64,000 nt of DNA from Bacillota bacterium (GTDB lineage: Bacteria > Bacillota > Clostridia > DSM-8532), in assembly GCA_023443745.1 (NCBI GenBank), contig JAEZTB010000027.1, positions 132,489-196,488 of the forward strand, in the 5' to 3' direction. The position numbers and the translations under genes are program-made. Each line of letters opens with the position of its first letter. Positions within the stretch are counted from its first letter, which is position 1. The notes under the pieces were generated by a model that worked only from the letters and a program-made list of their open reading frames with translations, did not search any database and was not told where the DNA came from. Positions 1 to 8,055 of this stretch are shown here, one piece after another.

Positions 1-1
1 G

Positions 2-508
2 TTTGTTGCCATAGGGTTGATCATCTTTGCTTACTGGTTCCTGTACAAAACAAAATTGGGATATCAAATGCGGTTGGTAGGTAAGAACTCGAACTTCGCC
101 AAATACTCAGGTATCAGCGTTGTTTTTGTTACTATTCTAGCACAGTGCATCGGCGGTGCCATGGCAGGCATCGGAGGGACTGTTGAAACATTGGGCAAGT
201 ATGACAGATTTATCTGGCTTGCACAAACGGGCTACGGCTTTGACGGCATGTCTCTGGCGCTTATGGCTAAGGGTAATCCGCTGCTAATTCCTCTTGTGGC
301 GTTCATTTTAGCGTATATACGTATTGGCGCCGATATTGTAGGCCAAACGACTGATGTACCACTTGAGTTTGTCCAGGTGATTCAGTCTATTATTATCATG
401 CTTGTGGCAGCCGGCAGTTTCCTGTCCTCATATCGTCAAAAAGCGATTGTCAATGTGGCCAAGCAGGAAGAAATCCAAAAAGCAGTAGCCGGTACTTCTG
501 CAAAATGA
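2..508 (+). CDS. BMP/nucleoside-type ABC importer permease, first subunit (5' truncated by window edge)
   Basis: This is the C-terminal part of an integral-membrane permease of the BPD_transp_2 family (the YufP/RbsC-like group that works with BmpA-type lipoproteins). The reading frame is open to the left edge, so the true start lies outside the window. About four hydrophobic segments are visible, and the family hallmark of small-residue-rich helices is seen in the stretch around the motif QCIGGAMAGIGG. It is followed after 16 bases by a second permease of the same family, as in BMP-ATPase-permease-permease operons; the ATPase and lipoprotein would lie upstream. Nucleosides are the best-known substrates of this subfamily, but substrate cannot be read from this sequence. 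Family assignment is firm, substrate is inference. Confidence 0.85.
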   Translation, partial: FVAIGLIIFAYWFLYKTKLGYQMRLVGKNSNFAKYSGISVVFVTILAQCIGGAMAGIGGTVETLGKYDRFIWLAQTGYGFDGMSLALMAKGNPLLIPLVAFILAYIRIGADIVGQTTDVPLEFVQVIQSIIIMLVAAGSFLSSYRQKAIVNVAKQEEIQKAVAGTSAK

Positions 509-524
509 AAGGAGAGGTGAACGA

Positions 525-1454
525 ATGGGATCATTTTTTACTCTAGACTATTTAATTGGTTTTGGGTTTTCCGTAATACGAATGTCTACACCACTGATTT
601 ATTGTGCCATGGGTGCATTGATTTCCAAACATGCAGGTCAGATTAACATGGCTTTGGAAGGTATTCTTCTGTCCTCCAGCTTGATCGGGGTGCTGTTTAG
701 CGCATGGACTCATAGCCTTTGGGGTGGCGTACTAGGAGCGATCATTGGTGGCGTTCTCATCTCCCTTATCATGGGCTACATGAACATTGTAATAGATGCA
801 GATATGATGTTGACAGGTATTTCTCTCAACCAGCTGGCAATGGGCGGGACCATTTATGTCCTGTTTGCCCTCACAGGAACAAAGAGCAGTACGCAGGGGA
901 TGCAGAGCCTGGTCTTTCCCTCATGGGAAATTCCCATCATCAAAGATATCCCCGTTATAGGCGGGATTTTGTCCGGCCACAACGCACTTACTTATATTGC
1001 GTTCCTGGTTGCGTTTCTAACATGGATATTTGTCTTCCGTACAAAAACCGGTCTGCGGATCCGAGCTATTGGCTTTAACCCCAATGCGGCGGCATCTGTC
1101 GGTATTAATGTCAAGAGGGTAAAGTTCAGTGCATTTGTCTATTCCGGTGTTTTTGCAGCACTGGGCGGTGCATTCATGTCCATGGGATACTTGTCCTTTT
1201 GGGCGCAAAACATGACCGCCGGGCGCGGATTTATCGGTATTTCCGCCACCAATTTGGCGTCAGGAAACGTGATGCTCAGTGTTTTGGCCTCTGTATTCTT
1301 CGGTCTTACGGATGCCTTGTCTATTTCATTACAGACTATGAACTTCCGCTTCCAACTGGTGCAGATGATACCTTATCTGGCAACGGTGGTTGGGCTGGTG
1401 ATTCTGTCTATCGTTCAGAACAGAAAGGCCAAGCTGAAGCGTCAGGGAAAATAG
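525..1454 (+). CDS. BMP/nucleoside-type ABC importer permease, second subunit
   Basis: A 309-residue multi-spanning permease of the BPD_transp_2 family (YufQ-like), the expected length for this subunit. It has roughly eight to ten hydrophobic segments. The N-terminal region with MGALISKHAGQINMALEGI is typical of this family, and so is the RAIGFNPNAAASVGINV segment in the central cytoplasmic loop. The ATG at 525 is preceded by an AAAGGAGAGGTG ribosome binding site. Together with the truncated upstream permease it would form the heterodimeric channel of an importer. The genes immediately downstream are kinases and SIS proteins, which suggests that the imported compound is phosphorylated and then processed. 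Confidence 0.88.
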   Translation: MGSFFTLDYLIGFGFSVIRMSTPLIYCAMGALISKHAGQINMALEGILLSSSLIGVLFSAWTHSLWGGVLGAIIGGVLISLIMGYMNIVIDADMMLTGISLNQLAMGGTIYVLFALTGTKSSTQGMQSLVFPSWEIPIIKDIPVIGGILSGHNALTYIAFLVAFLTWIFVFRTKTGLRIRAIGFNPNAAASVGINVKRVKFSAFVYSGVFAALGGAFMSMGYLSFWAQNMTAGRGFIGISATNLASGNVMLSVLASVFFGLTDALSISLQTMNFRFQLVQMIPYLATVVGLVILSIVQNRKAKLKRQGK

Positions 1455-1494
1455 GCTTGTTACTGCGTAATTAAATTTGAAAATGGGGATTATT

Positions 1495-2436
1495 ATGGAT
1501 TATGTTATTGCAGGAAATGTAATGATTGATGTTGTGCGCTTTTCTGATGGAACTTCCAGTAACCGCAGTCACATTGGTGGACCTGCAACCTTTGCATACA
1601 GTGGTGTTCGTGTTTGGACTGATAGTGTCATTCAGGTAAGCAATGTTGGGGAAGATTACCATACTGTTTTTGACCCATGGATCGAGAAAAACGGTGTCAT
1701 AACAGATGGACTAAAAGTAAAGTGTGATTTTAGCAACCACTCTTATCTGATTTACAACGAAGACGGTACTTACCATAGTGACCAAAATGTGGAGCATTTC
1801 CGAAGCGATTGGTTTCAGGATTTTGGTTATTTAAAGACCACACCAGAGGAAATAGGCCGGTTTACCCAAGGACAAAATGTTAAAGGTATTTATCTTGCAC
1901 AGAATTGTGATTCTGTTTATTGGCGCAAGCTTAAAGAGATGAAACAGCGTGACGGGTTTAAAGTGATGTGGGAGATAGAAGAGCCCAGTTCATATAAAAA
2001 GTTTATGCCCTTGGTCTTGAATGCCATGGAATCTGTAGATATTTTTTCAATTAACCTGAATGAGGCAAAAACACTTTTTAACGTCAAGACAGAGGAAGAT
2101 TGTATTGAGCATTTGAAACATCTTCCTGTTGAGATGACTCTTTTTAGAGTTGGTAAAAAAGGTCTATATACCATTTGCGGTCACAAGGCTTATTTTCTGC
2201 CTAGTGCGCCAACCGATATTGAAAAGGACCCCACCGGCTGCGGAAACACCTCGACAGGGTCCGCCCTTTATGCTTACTGTGAGGGTAAAGATGCAATAAT
2301 GGTAGGAATCATGGCGAATGTCGCATCAGGAATTAATATCCGTCAATTTGGCGTTATACCTGACTTTGCCGAAGTCAGGGGCTTTGTCTTAAAGCAGGCA
2401 GAACAACTTTACGCTGAATATAGGGGCAAAGCTTAA
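1495..2436 (+). CDS. PfkB-family carbohydrate kinase-like protein, paralogue 1, with Asn at the catalytic-base position
   Basis: A 313-residue protein of the ribokinase/PfkB superfamily, whose members phosphorylate sugars or nucleosides with ATP. The N-terminal glycine-rich substrate region (AGNVMIDVV, then HIGGPATFAYSGV) and the C-terminal signature (DPTGCGNTSTGSALYAY, residues 245 on) are both visible. In ordinary PfkB kinases this signature reads GAGD and the Asp is the catalytic base; here residue 251 is Asn. The frame is open from a TTG at 1477 and an ATG at 1483. I chose ATG 1495 because GGGG lies a few bases upstream and the N-terminus then aligns with the neighbouring paralogue. It follows the permease gene by 40 bases. 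Function could be kinase with altered chemistry or substrate binding only. Confidence 0.82.
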   Translation: MDYVIAGNVMIDVVRFSDGTSSNRSHIGGPATFAYSGVRVWTDSVIQVSNVGEDYHTVFDPWIEKNGVITDGLKVKCDFSNHSYLIYNEDGTYHSDQNVEHFRSDWFQDFGYLKTTPEEIGRFTQGQNVKGIYLAQNCDSVYWRKLKEMKQRDGFKVMWEIEEPSSYKKFMPLVLNAMESVDIFSINLNEAKTLFNVKTEEDCIEHLKHLPVEMTLFRVGKKGLYTICGHKAYFLPSAPTDIEKDPTGCGNTSTGSALYAYCEGKDAIMVGIMANVASGINIRQFGVIPDFAEVRGFVLKQAEQLYAEYRGKA

Positions 2437-2453
2437 AAACATCGGGGGTTAAA

Positions 2454-3386
2454 ATGTCTAAATATTTATCATGCGGAAACATTATGTCAGATTATGTGGA
2501 ACAGGCTGACGGTACTCTGGGGGAAATACATATGGGAGGGCCTGCATTCTTCGCATTAACAGGCATTCGTCTGTGGAGCAGGGAATGTAAGCTGGTGTGC
2601 CGGGCGGGAGCAGACTATGTTGATTCCTATGGGAAATGGATGACTACAAACGGTCTTTCCTGTGCTTCCATACATGTGGCGGCAGACCATTGTACACAGC
2701 ATATTTTAAAGCACCATAAAGACGGCACCTATGGGTGGCGATCTCGATTTGGACAGGAATTGCTTGGCTATCTGAAAACCAGGCCTGAAGACATAGAAGA
2801 AGCTTTAACGCCAGAAGTCAAAGGCATCTACATGGCACAAAATGTGGATAAAGTATATTGGCAAAAAGTAAGCAGGCTCAAAGAAAAATATGACTTTAAG
2901 TTCATGTGGGAATTGGAAGCTATGCCTGAGCATTTGTCTGAGGATGAGTGGCTGCCCGCGGTAAAAAATGTGATTGAAAATGCTGATATGTGGTCTCTTA
3001 ATTCCAGTGAAGCTTCCCAGCTATTTGGGATTCCCAAAGAAAATGAAGAAGATATTATCAGTGAAATCATGAAAATGCCAGTAGAGATGACATTGTTCCG
3101 GGTAGGCAAAAAAGGTGCCTATGCCGTTTCGCCAAGTGCAGCAATATTCTGTCCATCCATTGATGTGGCAAGCTCGGTAGATCCGACCGGATGCGGCAAC
3201 TGTTCGACAGGTGCTGCCATGTATGCGCATGTTAAGGGTTATTCGCTAAAAGAAGTCGTGATCATGGCCAATATTGCAGCAGGGTATAACGCAGCACAGT
3301 ATGGTCCATATATGAACTTTTCAGACGATGTAACGGAAAATGCTCATAAGCTTCGGCTTCAATATTTGAAGGAAATCAAAGGATAG
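2454..3386 (+). CDS. PfkB-family carbohydrate kinase-like protein, paralogue 2, with Asn at the catalytic-base position
   Basis: A 310-residue paralogue of the preceding gene with the same layout: SCGNIMSDYV at the N-terminus, HMGGPAFFALTGI, the shared central segment VKGIYMAQNVDKVYW, VEMTLFRVGKKGAY, and the signature DPTGCGNCSTGAAMYAH near residue 243. As in paralogue 1, the position normally held by the PfkB catalytic Asp is Asn (residue 249). The start is 17 bases after the upstream stop, with a GGGGGT site, so the two are translated from one message. The pair is clearly a tandem duplication that has diverged a good deal, which suggests either two related substrates or a heteromeric enzyme. 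The substrate is not identifiable from sequence. Confidence 0.82.
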   Translation: MSKYLSCGNIMSDYVEQADGTLGEIHMGGPAFFALTGIRLWSRECKLVCRAGADYVDSYGKWMTTNGLSCASIHVAADHCTQHILKHHKDGTYGWRSRFGQELLGYLKTRPEDIEEALTPEVKGIYMAQNVDKVYWQKVSRLKEKYDFKFMWELEAMPEHLSEDEWLPAVKNVIENADMWSLNSSEASQLFGIPKENEEDIISEIMKMPVEMTLFRVGKKGAYAVSPSAAIFCPSIDVASSVDPTGCGNCSTGAAMYAHVKGYSLKEVVIMANIAAGYNAAQYGPYMNFSDDVTENAHKLRLQYLKEIKG

Positions 3387-3418
3387 CTATAAAGTGAACA
3401 AATTTAAGGAGGCAAATT

Positions 3419-4609
3419 ATGGATAAAAGAAATTATAACAGTCCTATCAGAAACCAGGTTTTCAGCCTGCCGGAACTGGTGGATATTCAGCTTGAACGGA
3501 GCTTTTGTAAAGAAAAACTTCAAAATATCCTTTCGATAGCGGAAATATTCGATGTTCGTAATATTTTACTTACCGGTTGCGGAGACTCTTATGCAGCATC
3601 AGCTGTAATGGCGCCTGTTCTTCAGAAATATTGCGATGTTTTCAGCTGCAAAGCCGTTGAAACTATTGAGTTTAATCGCTTTACACCAAAAGCGGATATA
3701 GGTATAGGAGAACCCAATAGCCCTTTGGTATTGGTTATCAGCGCCGGAGGCTCAACAGCGCGTATCTGTGAAACATTGGAAAAAGCGGAGAAGATAGGTG
3801 CACTCCCCATCCTGTTAACAAACAAGGCCAAATCTCCTGCAGCCTCTCTTGCCAAACGAGTCTATTTTCAGGATACACCTCCCATGGAAAACGATTTTCC
3901 CGGCCTTCGCTCTTATTTCGCAAGCCTGATAGGTCTCTCCGCGCTTGCTTGCCGTATCGGGCATGTACGGGGCATACTCCCGCCTACTGCCGAGAAGGAG
4001 TGGAAAGAGGCAATCAGCGGCTATGTTCACAGTTATGAGAAAGTGCTTGAACAGATTGACGATCAAATGTTTGAGCTTGCACAAACATGGAAGGATTTTG
4101 AACGGTTTGACTTTATTAGTGACGGCACTGAACTGTATTCAGCGCTTTTTGGTCTTGAAAAATTCTATGAGTGCAACGGCATACGGGGTGTCTATGATGA
4201 CTCGGAAAACTGGAGCCACATTAACTTCTTTTTCCGGGATCCGCAAACAGTTGGTACTGTTATTATGGCCGACAAAAACTCCCCCGGTTTTAGCCGCACC
4301 GTAGAAATCGTTGCTTCTGCGCACAAAATTGGTAGGCCGGTTTTGGTTGTCACCAATGCAAACAAAAGTGAGTTTATTGATGGGGTTACGGTATGTACCC
4401 TGCCCGAAGCTCCGAAAGGATTTGAGTGGCTTTTACCCATGATGGACTATGTGCCGGCCTCTATTTTGGCGTCCTACTGCTGTACTCTTGCCGGCCGTAA
4501 GTATTTCAATGCTTATGATCCGTTTACCAATGTATATGACCGTTCGGTAAAATACTTTGATAGCAGCATTTTAACTATGTCATCCAGCAAGGTTGAAATT
4601 TTTGAATAG
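3419..4609 (+). CDS. Double-SIS-domain sugar isomerase/deaminase-like protein, paralogue 1
   Basis: A 396-residue protein with two SIS (sugar isomerase) domains, the size of the isomerase half of GlmS or of AgaS/FrlB-type enzymes that act on amino-sugar or Amadori-type phosphosugars. The first SIS domain carries TGCGDSYAAS (residues 52-61) and ISAGGSTARI (108-117), the phosphosugar-binding Ser/Thr loops. The second begins around residue 205. No glutaminase domain is present. The ribosome binding site AAGGAGG precedes ATG 3419. It lies between the PfkB pair and the YjbQ genes, so a phosphorylated product of the upstream kinases is a reasonable substrate. The exact reaction is not deducible. 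Confidence 0.82.
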   Translation: MDKRNYNSPIRNQVFSLPELVDIQLERSFCKEKLQNILSIAEIFDVRNILLTGCGDSYAASAVMAPVLQKYCDVFSCKAVETIEFNRFTPKADIGIGEPNSPLVLVISAGGSTARICETLEKAEKIGALPILLTNKAKSPAASLAKRVYFQDTPPMENDFPGLRSYFASLIGLSALACRIGHVRGILPPTAEKEWKEAISGYVHSYEKVLEQIDDQMFELAQTWKDFERFDFISDGTELYSALFGLEKFYECNGIRGVYDDSENWSHINFFFRDPQTVGTVIMADKNSPGFSRTVEIVASAHKIGRPVLVVTNANKSEFIDGVTVCTLPEAPKGFEWLLPMMDYVPASILASYCCTLAGRKYFNAYDPFTNVYDRSVKYFDSSILTMSSSKVEIFE

Positions 4610-4621
4610 TGGAGGAAACTT

Positions 4622-5023
4622 ATGTTTTATGAATTGAATATCAATACTGAATTTAAAGGATATCCGTCCATTACAGCCGATGTTGAGAAGGTAGTTGCCG
4701 AAAGCGGTGTAAACAATGGCTACTGCATCATTTCTGTACCCCATACCACCGCTGCGCTGGCCATAACTTCATTTTGGGATAAACGCGGTCTGGATGATCT
4801 GATGGATGAAATAGACCGCAGCTTTCCCACGCGTGTAAGCTATAAGCACCAGGAATCACCTTACGATGCATCGGGTCATGTAAAATCAGCGACTGTAGGT
4901 ACTTCAAAAATGTTAATTGTTCAAAACGGGAAAATGGTACTGGGATCGTCACAGGGGCTGGTTTTATTAGAGTTTGACGGACCGCGCATGAGAAAAGTCT
5001 TCATAGAACTGATAGAAGCCTAA
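4622..5023 (+). CDS. YjbQ/UPF0047 family protein, paralogue 1
   Basis: A 133-residue protein of the YjbQ (UPF0047) family, annotated elsewhere as secondary thiamine-phosphate synthase because E. coli YjbQ showed weak activity of that kind; the physiological role is unsettled. The conserved features are all present: VPHTTAALAIT with His41, the GHVKSA segment, the LGSSQGLVLLEFDGPR block near the C-terminus. It starts 12 bases after the SIS gene, with GTGGAGG as ribosome binding site, and is followed by a second copy of the same family. Linkage to PfkB and SIS genes points to a role in sugar-phosphate or related catabolism rather than thiamine synthesis; that is inference. Confidence 0.85.
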   Translation: MFYELNINTEFKGYPSITADVEKVVAESGVNNGYCIISVPHTTAALAITSFWDKRGLDDLMDEIDRSFPTRVSYKHQESPYDASGHVKSATVGTSKMLIVQNGKMVLGSSQGLVLLEFDGPRMRKVFIELIEA

Positions 5024-5061
5024 AAGAAGATCTGTAAAAGCGATTTAAGGAGGTCCATAAA

Positions 5062-5466
5062 ATGTATATCAAAAATAGAAGCCTAGCCACTGATTATATG
5101 GGAATGCACGATTTAACCGATGAGGTACAGGCTGTGGTTGCCGAGAGCAAGGTGAAATGCGGAATATGCCATATTTCAATGCTACACTCCACAGCAGGTC
5201 TTGTCATCAGCGCAAAAGATGAAGCTATCCGGCGGGATGTTATGGCTGATATTGAACGAATGGTGCCTACACGTGTTGATTTTAAACACCGAGAAACTGC
5301 TTCGGATGCAGGTGGGCATGTAAAAACCGCCCTGACCAACAGTCAGATTTCGGTTATTGTTCAGGAAGGCACTCTGGTTCTTGGAGAGCAGCAAGCGATT
5401 GTGTTTGCAGAATTTGACGGCCCTCGCCCCAGAAGCTATACCGTGTGCGTGTACAGTGAAGAATGA
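5062..5466 (+). CDS. YjbQ/UPF0047 family protein, paralogue 2
   Basis: A 134-residue member of the YjbQ family, clearly homologous to the gene just upstream. It keeps the conserved His in MLHSTAGLVIS, the GGHVKTA segment and LGEQQAIVFAEFDGPR, so the putative active site appears intact. AAGGAGG lies 7-8 bases before the ATG. The gap to the upstream copy is 38 bases and to the downstream SIS gene 22 bases, consistent with one transcript. Two complete copies in one operon suggest a heteromer or two related reactions. No thiamine-biosynthesis gene or TPP-riboswitch-like leader was seen nearby. Confidence 0.84.
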   Translation: MYIKNRSLATDYMGMHDLTDEVQAVVAESKVKCGICHISMLHSTAGLVISAKDEAIRRDVMADIERMVPTRVDFKHRETASDAGGHVKTALTNSQISVIVQEGTLVLGEQQAIVFAEFDGPRPRSYTVCVYSEE

Positions 5467-5488
5467 GAGAGGAAAAAGGTGAATATTT

Positions 5489-6649
5489 ATGTTGGACAAA
5501 GCACATTATGAAAATCCTTTACGCAATCAATGCATGAGTATACCGGACTTGTGTGAGGATCAGATCGCGGGAGTTCGAAAGGGAATTGAAGGATCGATTC
5601 CGCCTGAGAGTTTAAAAAATATTCGTCGCGTTATCCTTACAGGATGTGGTGATTCATACTTTGCAGCTCGCGCGGTAATTCCTGCTTTCAAAAGGTTTGC
5701 CGGAAAATTTGGCAGCAAATTTTCAGCTGAAAGATGCATTGACGTGAGCCGATTTATCGAGCTTCCGGAAAAAGACGCTGCAAGCACTTTAGTAATAGCT
5801 ATCAGTGCGTCCGGAGGTCCAGCTCGTGTGGAAGAAGCTCTTTTAAGAGCTAAGAAGCATGGCTGCATGACAATGGCTCTAACAAACAACCCTGACTCCC
5901 GTGCCGCAAAGGCTGCTGAATTTATGCTTATTGTCAATACACCGGCCTTCCCGAATCCAAATCCGGGGCTGCGCAACTACTATGCGTCTTTGACAGGCTT
6001 GTTGATGTTTGCAGCCTATCTGGGAGAATGTAAAGGGATCAGTCCGGTGGGAACCATGGATAATTTAGCAGATGCCATCCGAACTTATACAAAAAGCTAT
6101 GCGGCCATATTACCCCAAATTGATGAAAAGATGTTCCGGTTGGCCATTCAATGGAAGGATTATGCTACAATTGAAACCATCGCCGATGACATCAGTGCCT
6201 CAACGGCCATGTTTATAGGTGCCAAATTTGTAGAGGTTGCCGGAATAATGGCCCCGCATATTGATTCTGAGGACTGGTGCCATGTCAATTACTTTTCACA
6301 CGCACCTGAAAAAATCGGCACAATTATTGTGGCAGACATTAATGACAACAATCGTACACGCATAGGAGAAACGATACATCAGGCTGCCGGAATAGGCAGA
6401 CCCGTTTTGCTGATTGCAAACGGTACCGGAAAAGATTTTGGCGTCAGCGAGGAAATGACTGAGCTTGTAGTGCCGGATGCACCCAAAAACTATGAGTTTT
6501 TACTTCCCCTTTTAAATTATATACCTGGGTCCATTCTTGCTTCATATGTATCTGAGCTTATCGGAGAACCTTATTTTCGGGCCGGAACAGGACATTGGGG
6601 TGACGAAGGGGTCGGCACCATCAAAAGCAGTCAGGTTATAATATTATGA
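5489..6649 (+). CDS. Double-SIS-domain sugar isomerase/deaminase-like protein, paralogue 2
   Basis: A 386-residue paralogue of the 3419 gene. Both begin with a similar NPLRNQ/SPIRNQ motif followed by a short helix, then TGCGDSYFAA (residues 51-60) and ISASGGPARV (105-114). In the second domain the shared motif is SEDWCHVNYFSHAP versus SENWSHINFFFRDP. It resembles AgaS/GlmS-isomerase-type SIS proteins without a glutaminase domain. The order PfkB-PfkB-SIS-YjbQ-YjbQ-SIS-YjbQ looks like partial duplication of a SIS-YjbQ unit. Assignment to the SIS family is secure; the reaction (isomerisation, deamination or deglycation of a phosphosugar) is not determined. Confidence 0.82.
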   Translation: MLDKAHYENPLRNQCMSIPDLCEDQIAGVRKGIEGSIPPESLKNIRRVILTGCGDSYFAARAVIPAFKRFAGKFGSKFSAERCIDVSRFIELPEKDAASTLVIAISASGGPARVEEALLRAKKHGCMTMALTNNPDSRAAKAAEFMLIVNTPAFPNPNPGLRNYYASLTGLLMFAAYLGECKGISPVGTMDNLADAIRTYTKSYAAILPQIDEKMFRLAIQWKDYATIETIADDISASTAMFIGAKFVEVAGIMAPHIDSEDWCHVNYFSHAPEKIGTIIVADINDNNRTRIGETIHQAAGIGRPVLLIANGTGKDFGVSEEMTELVVPDAPKNYEFLLPLLNYIPGSILASYVSELIGEPYFRAGTGHWGDEGVGTIKSSQVIIL

Positions 6650-6702
6650 TTGTTTGTACTAATATCCTGCGTTTCAAACAATTTGAGTGAAGGAGAAAAA
6701 AT

Positions 6703-7104
6703 ATGGTTCAAGGAACGATTAAAACGCAGATACCGGGACTTTATGCCATTACAGAACCGGTTATTAGCGCCGTAGAAGCAAGCAAGATAAAAGAAGGACT
6801 TTGTGTCGTATTTACAACTGATATTGAGGCAAGTATTTTGATAACATCAAAAGGTGATTCACGCATATATGAAGACATATTGGATGATTATGCCCGCGTC
6901 TTTCCTCCTCGCACCAACTATGAATCCAAAGGCAGTCCGGAAGCTGGAGCCGCCCACTCAAAATCAGCATTGGCCGGGGTTTCTCTCGATGTAATTATTC
7001 ATGGAGGAAAAGCAGTTTTGGGAGAACATCAGGAAATCGTACTGGCAGACTATGTTGGGGGAAAAGATTGCACATGGATGGTCCAATACATCGGTGAGAA
7101 ATAA
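6703..7104 (+). CDS. Divergent YjbQ-like protein, paralogue 3, lacking hallmark active-site residues
   Basis: A 133-residue protein that aligns over its whole length with the two upstream YjbQ proteins but has lost key residues. Where they have PHTTAA or LHSTAG it reads FTTDIEAS, so the conserved His is gone. Where they end in EFDGPR it reads DYVGGKDC. The AHSKSALAG segment and the LGEHQEIVLADY core remain, so the fold is probably kept. AAGGAG lies just before ATG 6703. It is the last gene of the operon, separated by 53 bases from the SIS gene and followed by a terminator. It may be a non-catalytic subunit of a YjbQ heterotrimer or a sensor; this is inference. Confidence 0.75.
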   Translation: MVQGTIKTQIPGLYAITEPVISAVEASKIKEGLCVVFTTDIEASILITSKGDSRIYEDILDDYARVFPPRTNYESKGSPEAGAAHSKSALAGVSLDVIIHGGKAVLGEHQEIVLADYVGGKDCTWMVQYIGEK

Positions 7105-7140
7105 AAAAGCCCTTACATAAAAAAAGGTCAGTACTCTAAA

Positions 7141-7177
7141 AGAACCTCAATCGTAGAAAAACTACGGTTGAGGTTCT
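7141..7177. terminator. Bidirectional intrinsic terminator between operon and deoR-type gene
   Basis: A 16-bp inverted repeat (AGAACCTCAATCGTAG and its complement, with one G-T pair) around a five-A loop. It is flanked by A-rich sequence on the left and TTTA on the right. It lies between the converging ends of the third yjbQ-like gene and the DeoR-type gene, so it can stop transcription from both sides. Confidence 0.8.
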
Positions 7178-7213
7178 TTATGAAGAAAGAAAAAGTTATT
7201 TAGGTCAGATATT

Positions 7214-7948
7214 CTACAATAAATCATTATCATCGGTGAGCTCGTTTATGATGATGCAATCGTTCAAATCGAAGGACTTAAAGAATGAAACTTTGCTTTG
7301 CTTTGATGTTTCAGCCAATAGATAGGACTTTGCGGATCGGTTTTTCACAAGCTGTTTGATATGTGATTCACGAATATCGTAAACATAGGTACACATATTT
7401 TCCAATGAATAGGCATTTGCGCCCAGATAGGCTTTGTCAAAATGCATACTTGAAATCAACGCTTCTGCAATAGGGCCATTTACGGCATCAAGCTCAGAAT
7501 AATATTCTCCGCCTAATACAATACAGGAAATCCCTGCTTCGGGAAGATATTTATGCAGAAGACCGATACTGGTTGTTACGATGGTAACCTTTTTTGATGT
7601 AATAAATTGTACCATCATACTGGCAGTGGTACCGGAATCTACAAAAATGATGTCCCCGTCTTTTACTGTCCGCGCTGCTTTTTGCGCAATAAGGGTTTTT
7701 TGAGCGTTTTCTGAGTGGTCTGCGGCAGGCGCAGTTGGATGTATATTCAGGCTTTTTTGATCGGCTTTTACACGATAGCCCCCGCCCCGCATCTTTTCAA
7801 GGGTACCATCTGAAAGGAGAATATTGACATCACGACGAGCGGTAGATATAGAAATGTCAAGTGCCTGGGCAATATCGGCCACACTCATGACTTCGTTGTT
7901 TTCAAGCAATGCTATTATGTTTTTTCTGCGAAAATATGAAATCTGCAT
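7214..7948 (-). CDS. DeoR-family transcriptional regulator
   Basis: A 244-residue DeoR/GlpR-type repressor. The N-terminal winged helix-turn-helix (ISYFRRKNIIALLENNEV..., with SISTARRDVNIL as recognition helix) is followed by a DeoRC sugar-phosphate-sensing domain starting near residue 85 (GDIIFVDSGTTASMMV). The frame could start at a TTG three bases earlier, but ATG 7948 is preceded by AAGGAG at good distance. DeoR proteins usually sense a phosphorylated intermediate of the pathway they control, so this protein is the natural regulator of the convergent kinase/SIS/YjbQ operon. A perfect 11-bp inverted repeat lies about 75-110 bases upstream of its start. Confidence 0.88.
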   Translation of the reverse strand: MQISYFRRKNIIALLENNEVMSVADIAQALDISISTARRDVNILLSDGTLEKMRGGGYRVKADQKSLNIHPTAPAADHSENAQKTLIAQKAARTVKDGDIIFVDSGTTASMMVQFITSKKVTIVTTSIGLLHKYLPEAGISCIVLGGEYYSELDAVNGPIAEALISSMHFDKAYLGANAYSLENMCTYVYDIRESHIKQLVKNRSAKSYLLAETSKQSKVSFFKSFDLNDCIIINELTDDNDLL

Positions 7949-8023
7949 CAATATCTCCTTCTATCTTTTCAACCCATAGGATTATCATAGGTCCTAATAA
8001 TTCAAGGTAATTTCTTGAGGTTT

Positions 8024-8055
8024 TTACACTAAAAAGATAGATTATTTTAGTGTAA
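8024..8055. promoter_or_regulatory. Operator-like inverted repeat upstream of the DeoR-type gene
   Basis: Perfect 11-bp arms TTACACTAAAA and TTTTAGTGTAA separated by 10 bases. It lies 76-107 bases upstream of the DeoR-type start codon. The symmetry and position suit a regulator binding site for autoregulation. It is AT-rich without a T-tract after the stem, so a terminator is less likely. Confidence 0.45.

Noticed and set aside
4560..5062. Possible TPP riboswitch near the yjbQ genes
   Set aside because: The gaps before the YjbQ genes are only 12 and 38 bases, far too short for a riboswitch, and no TPP-box sequence is seen.
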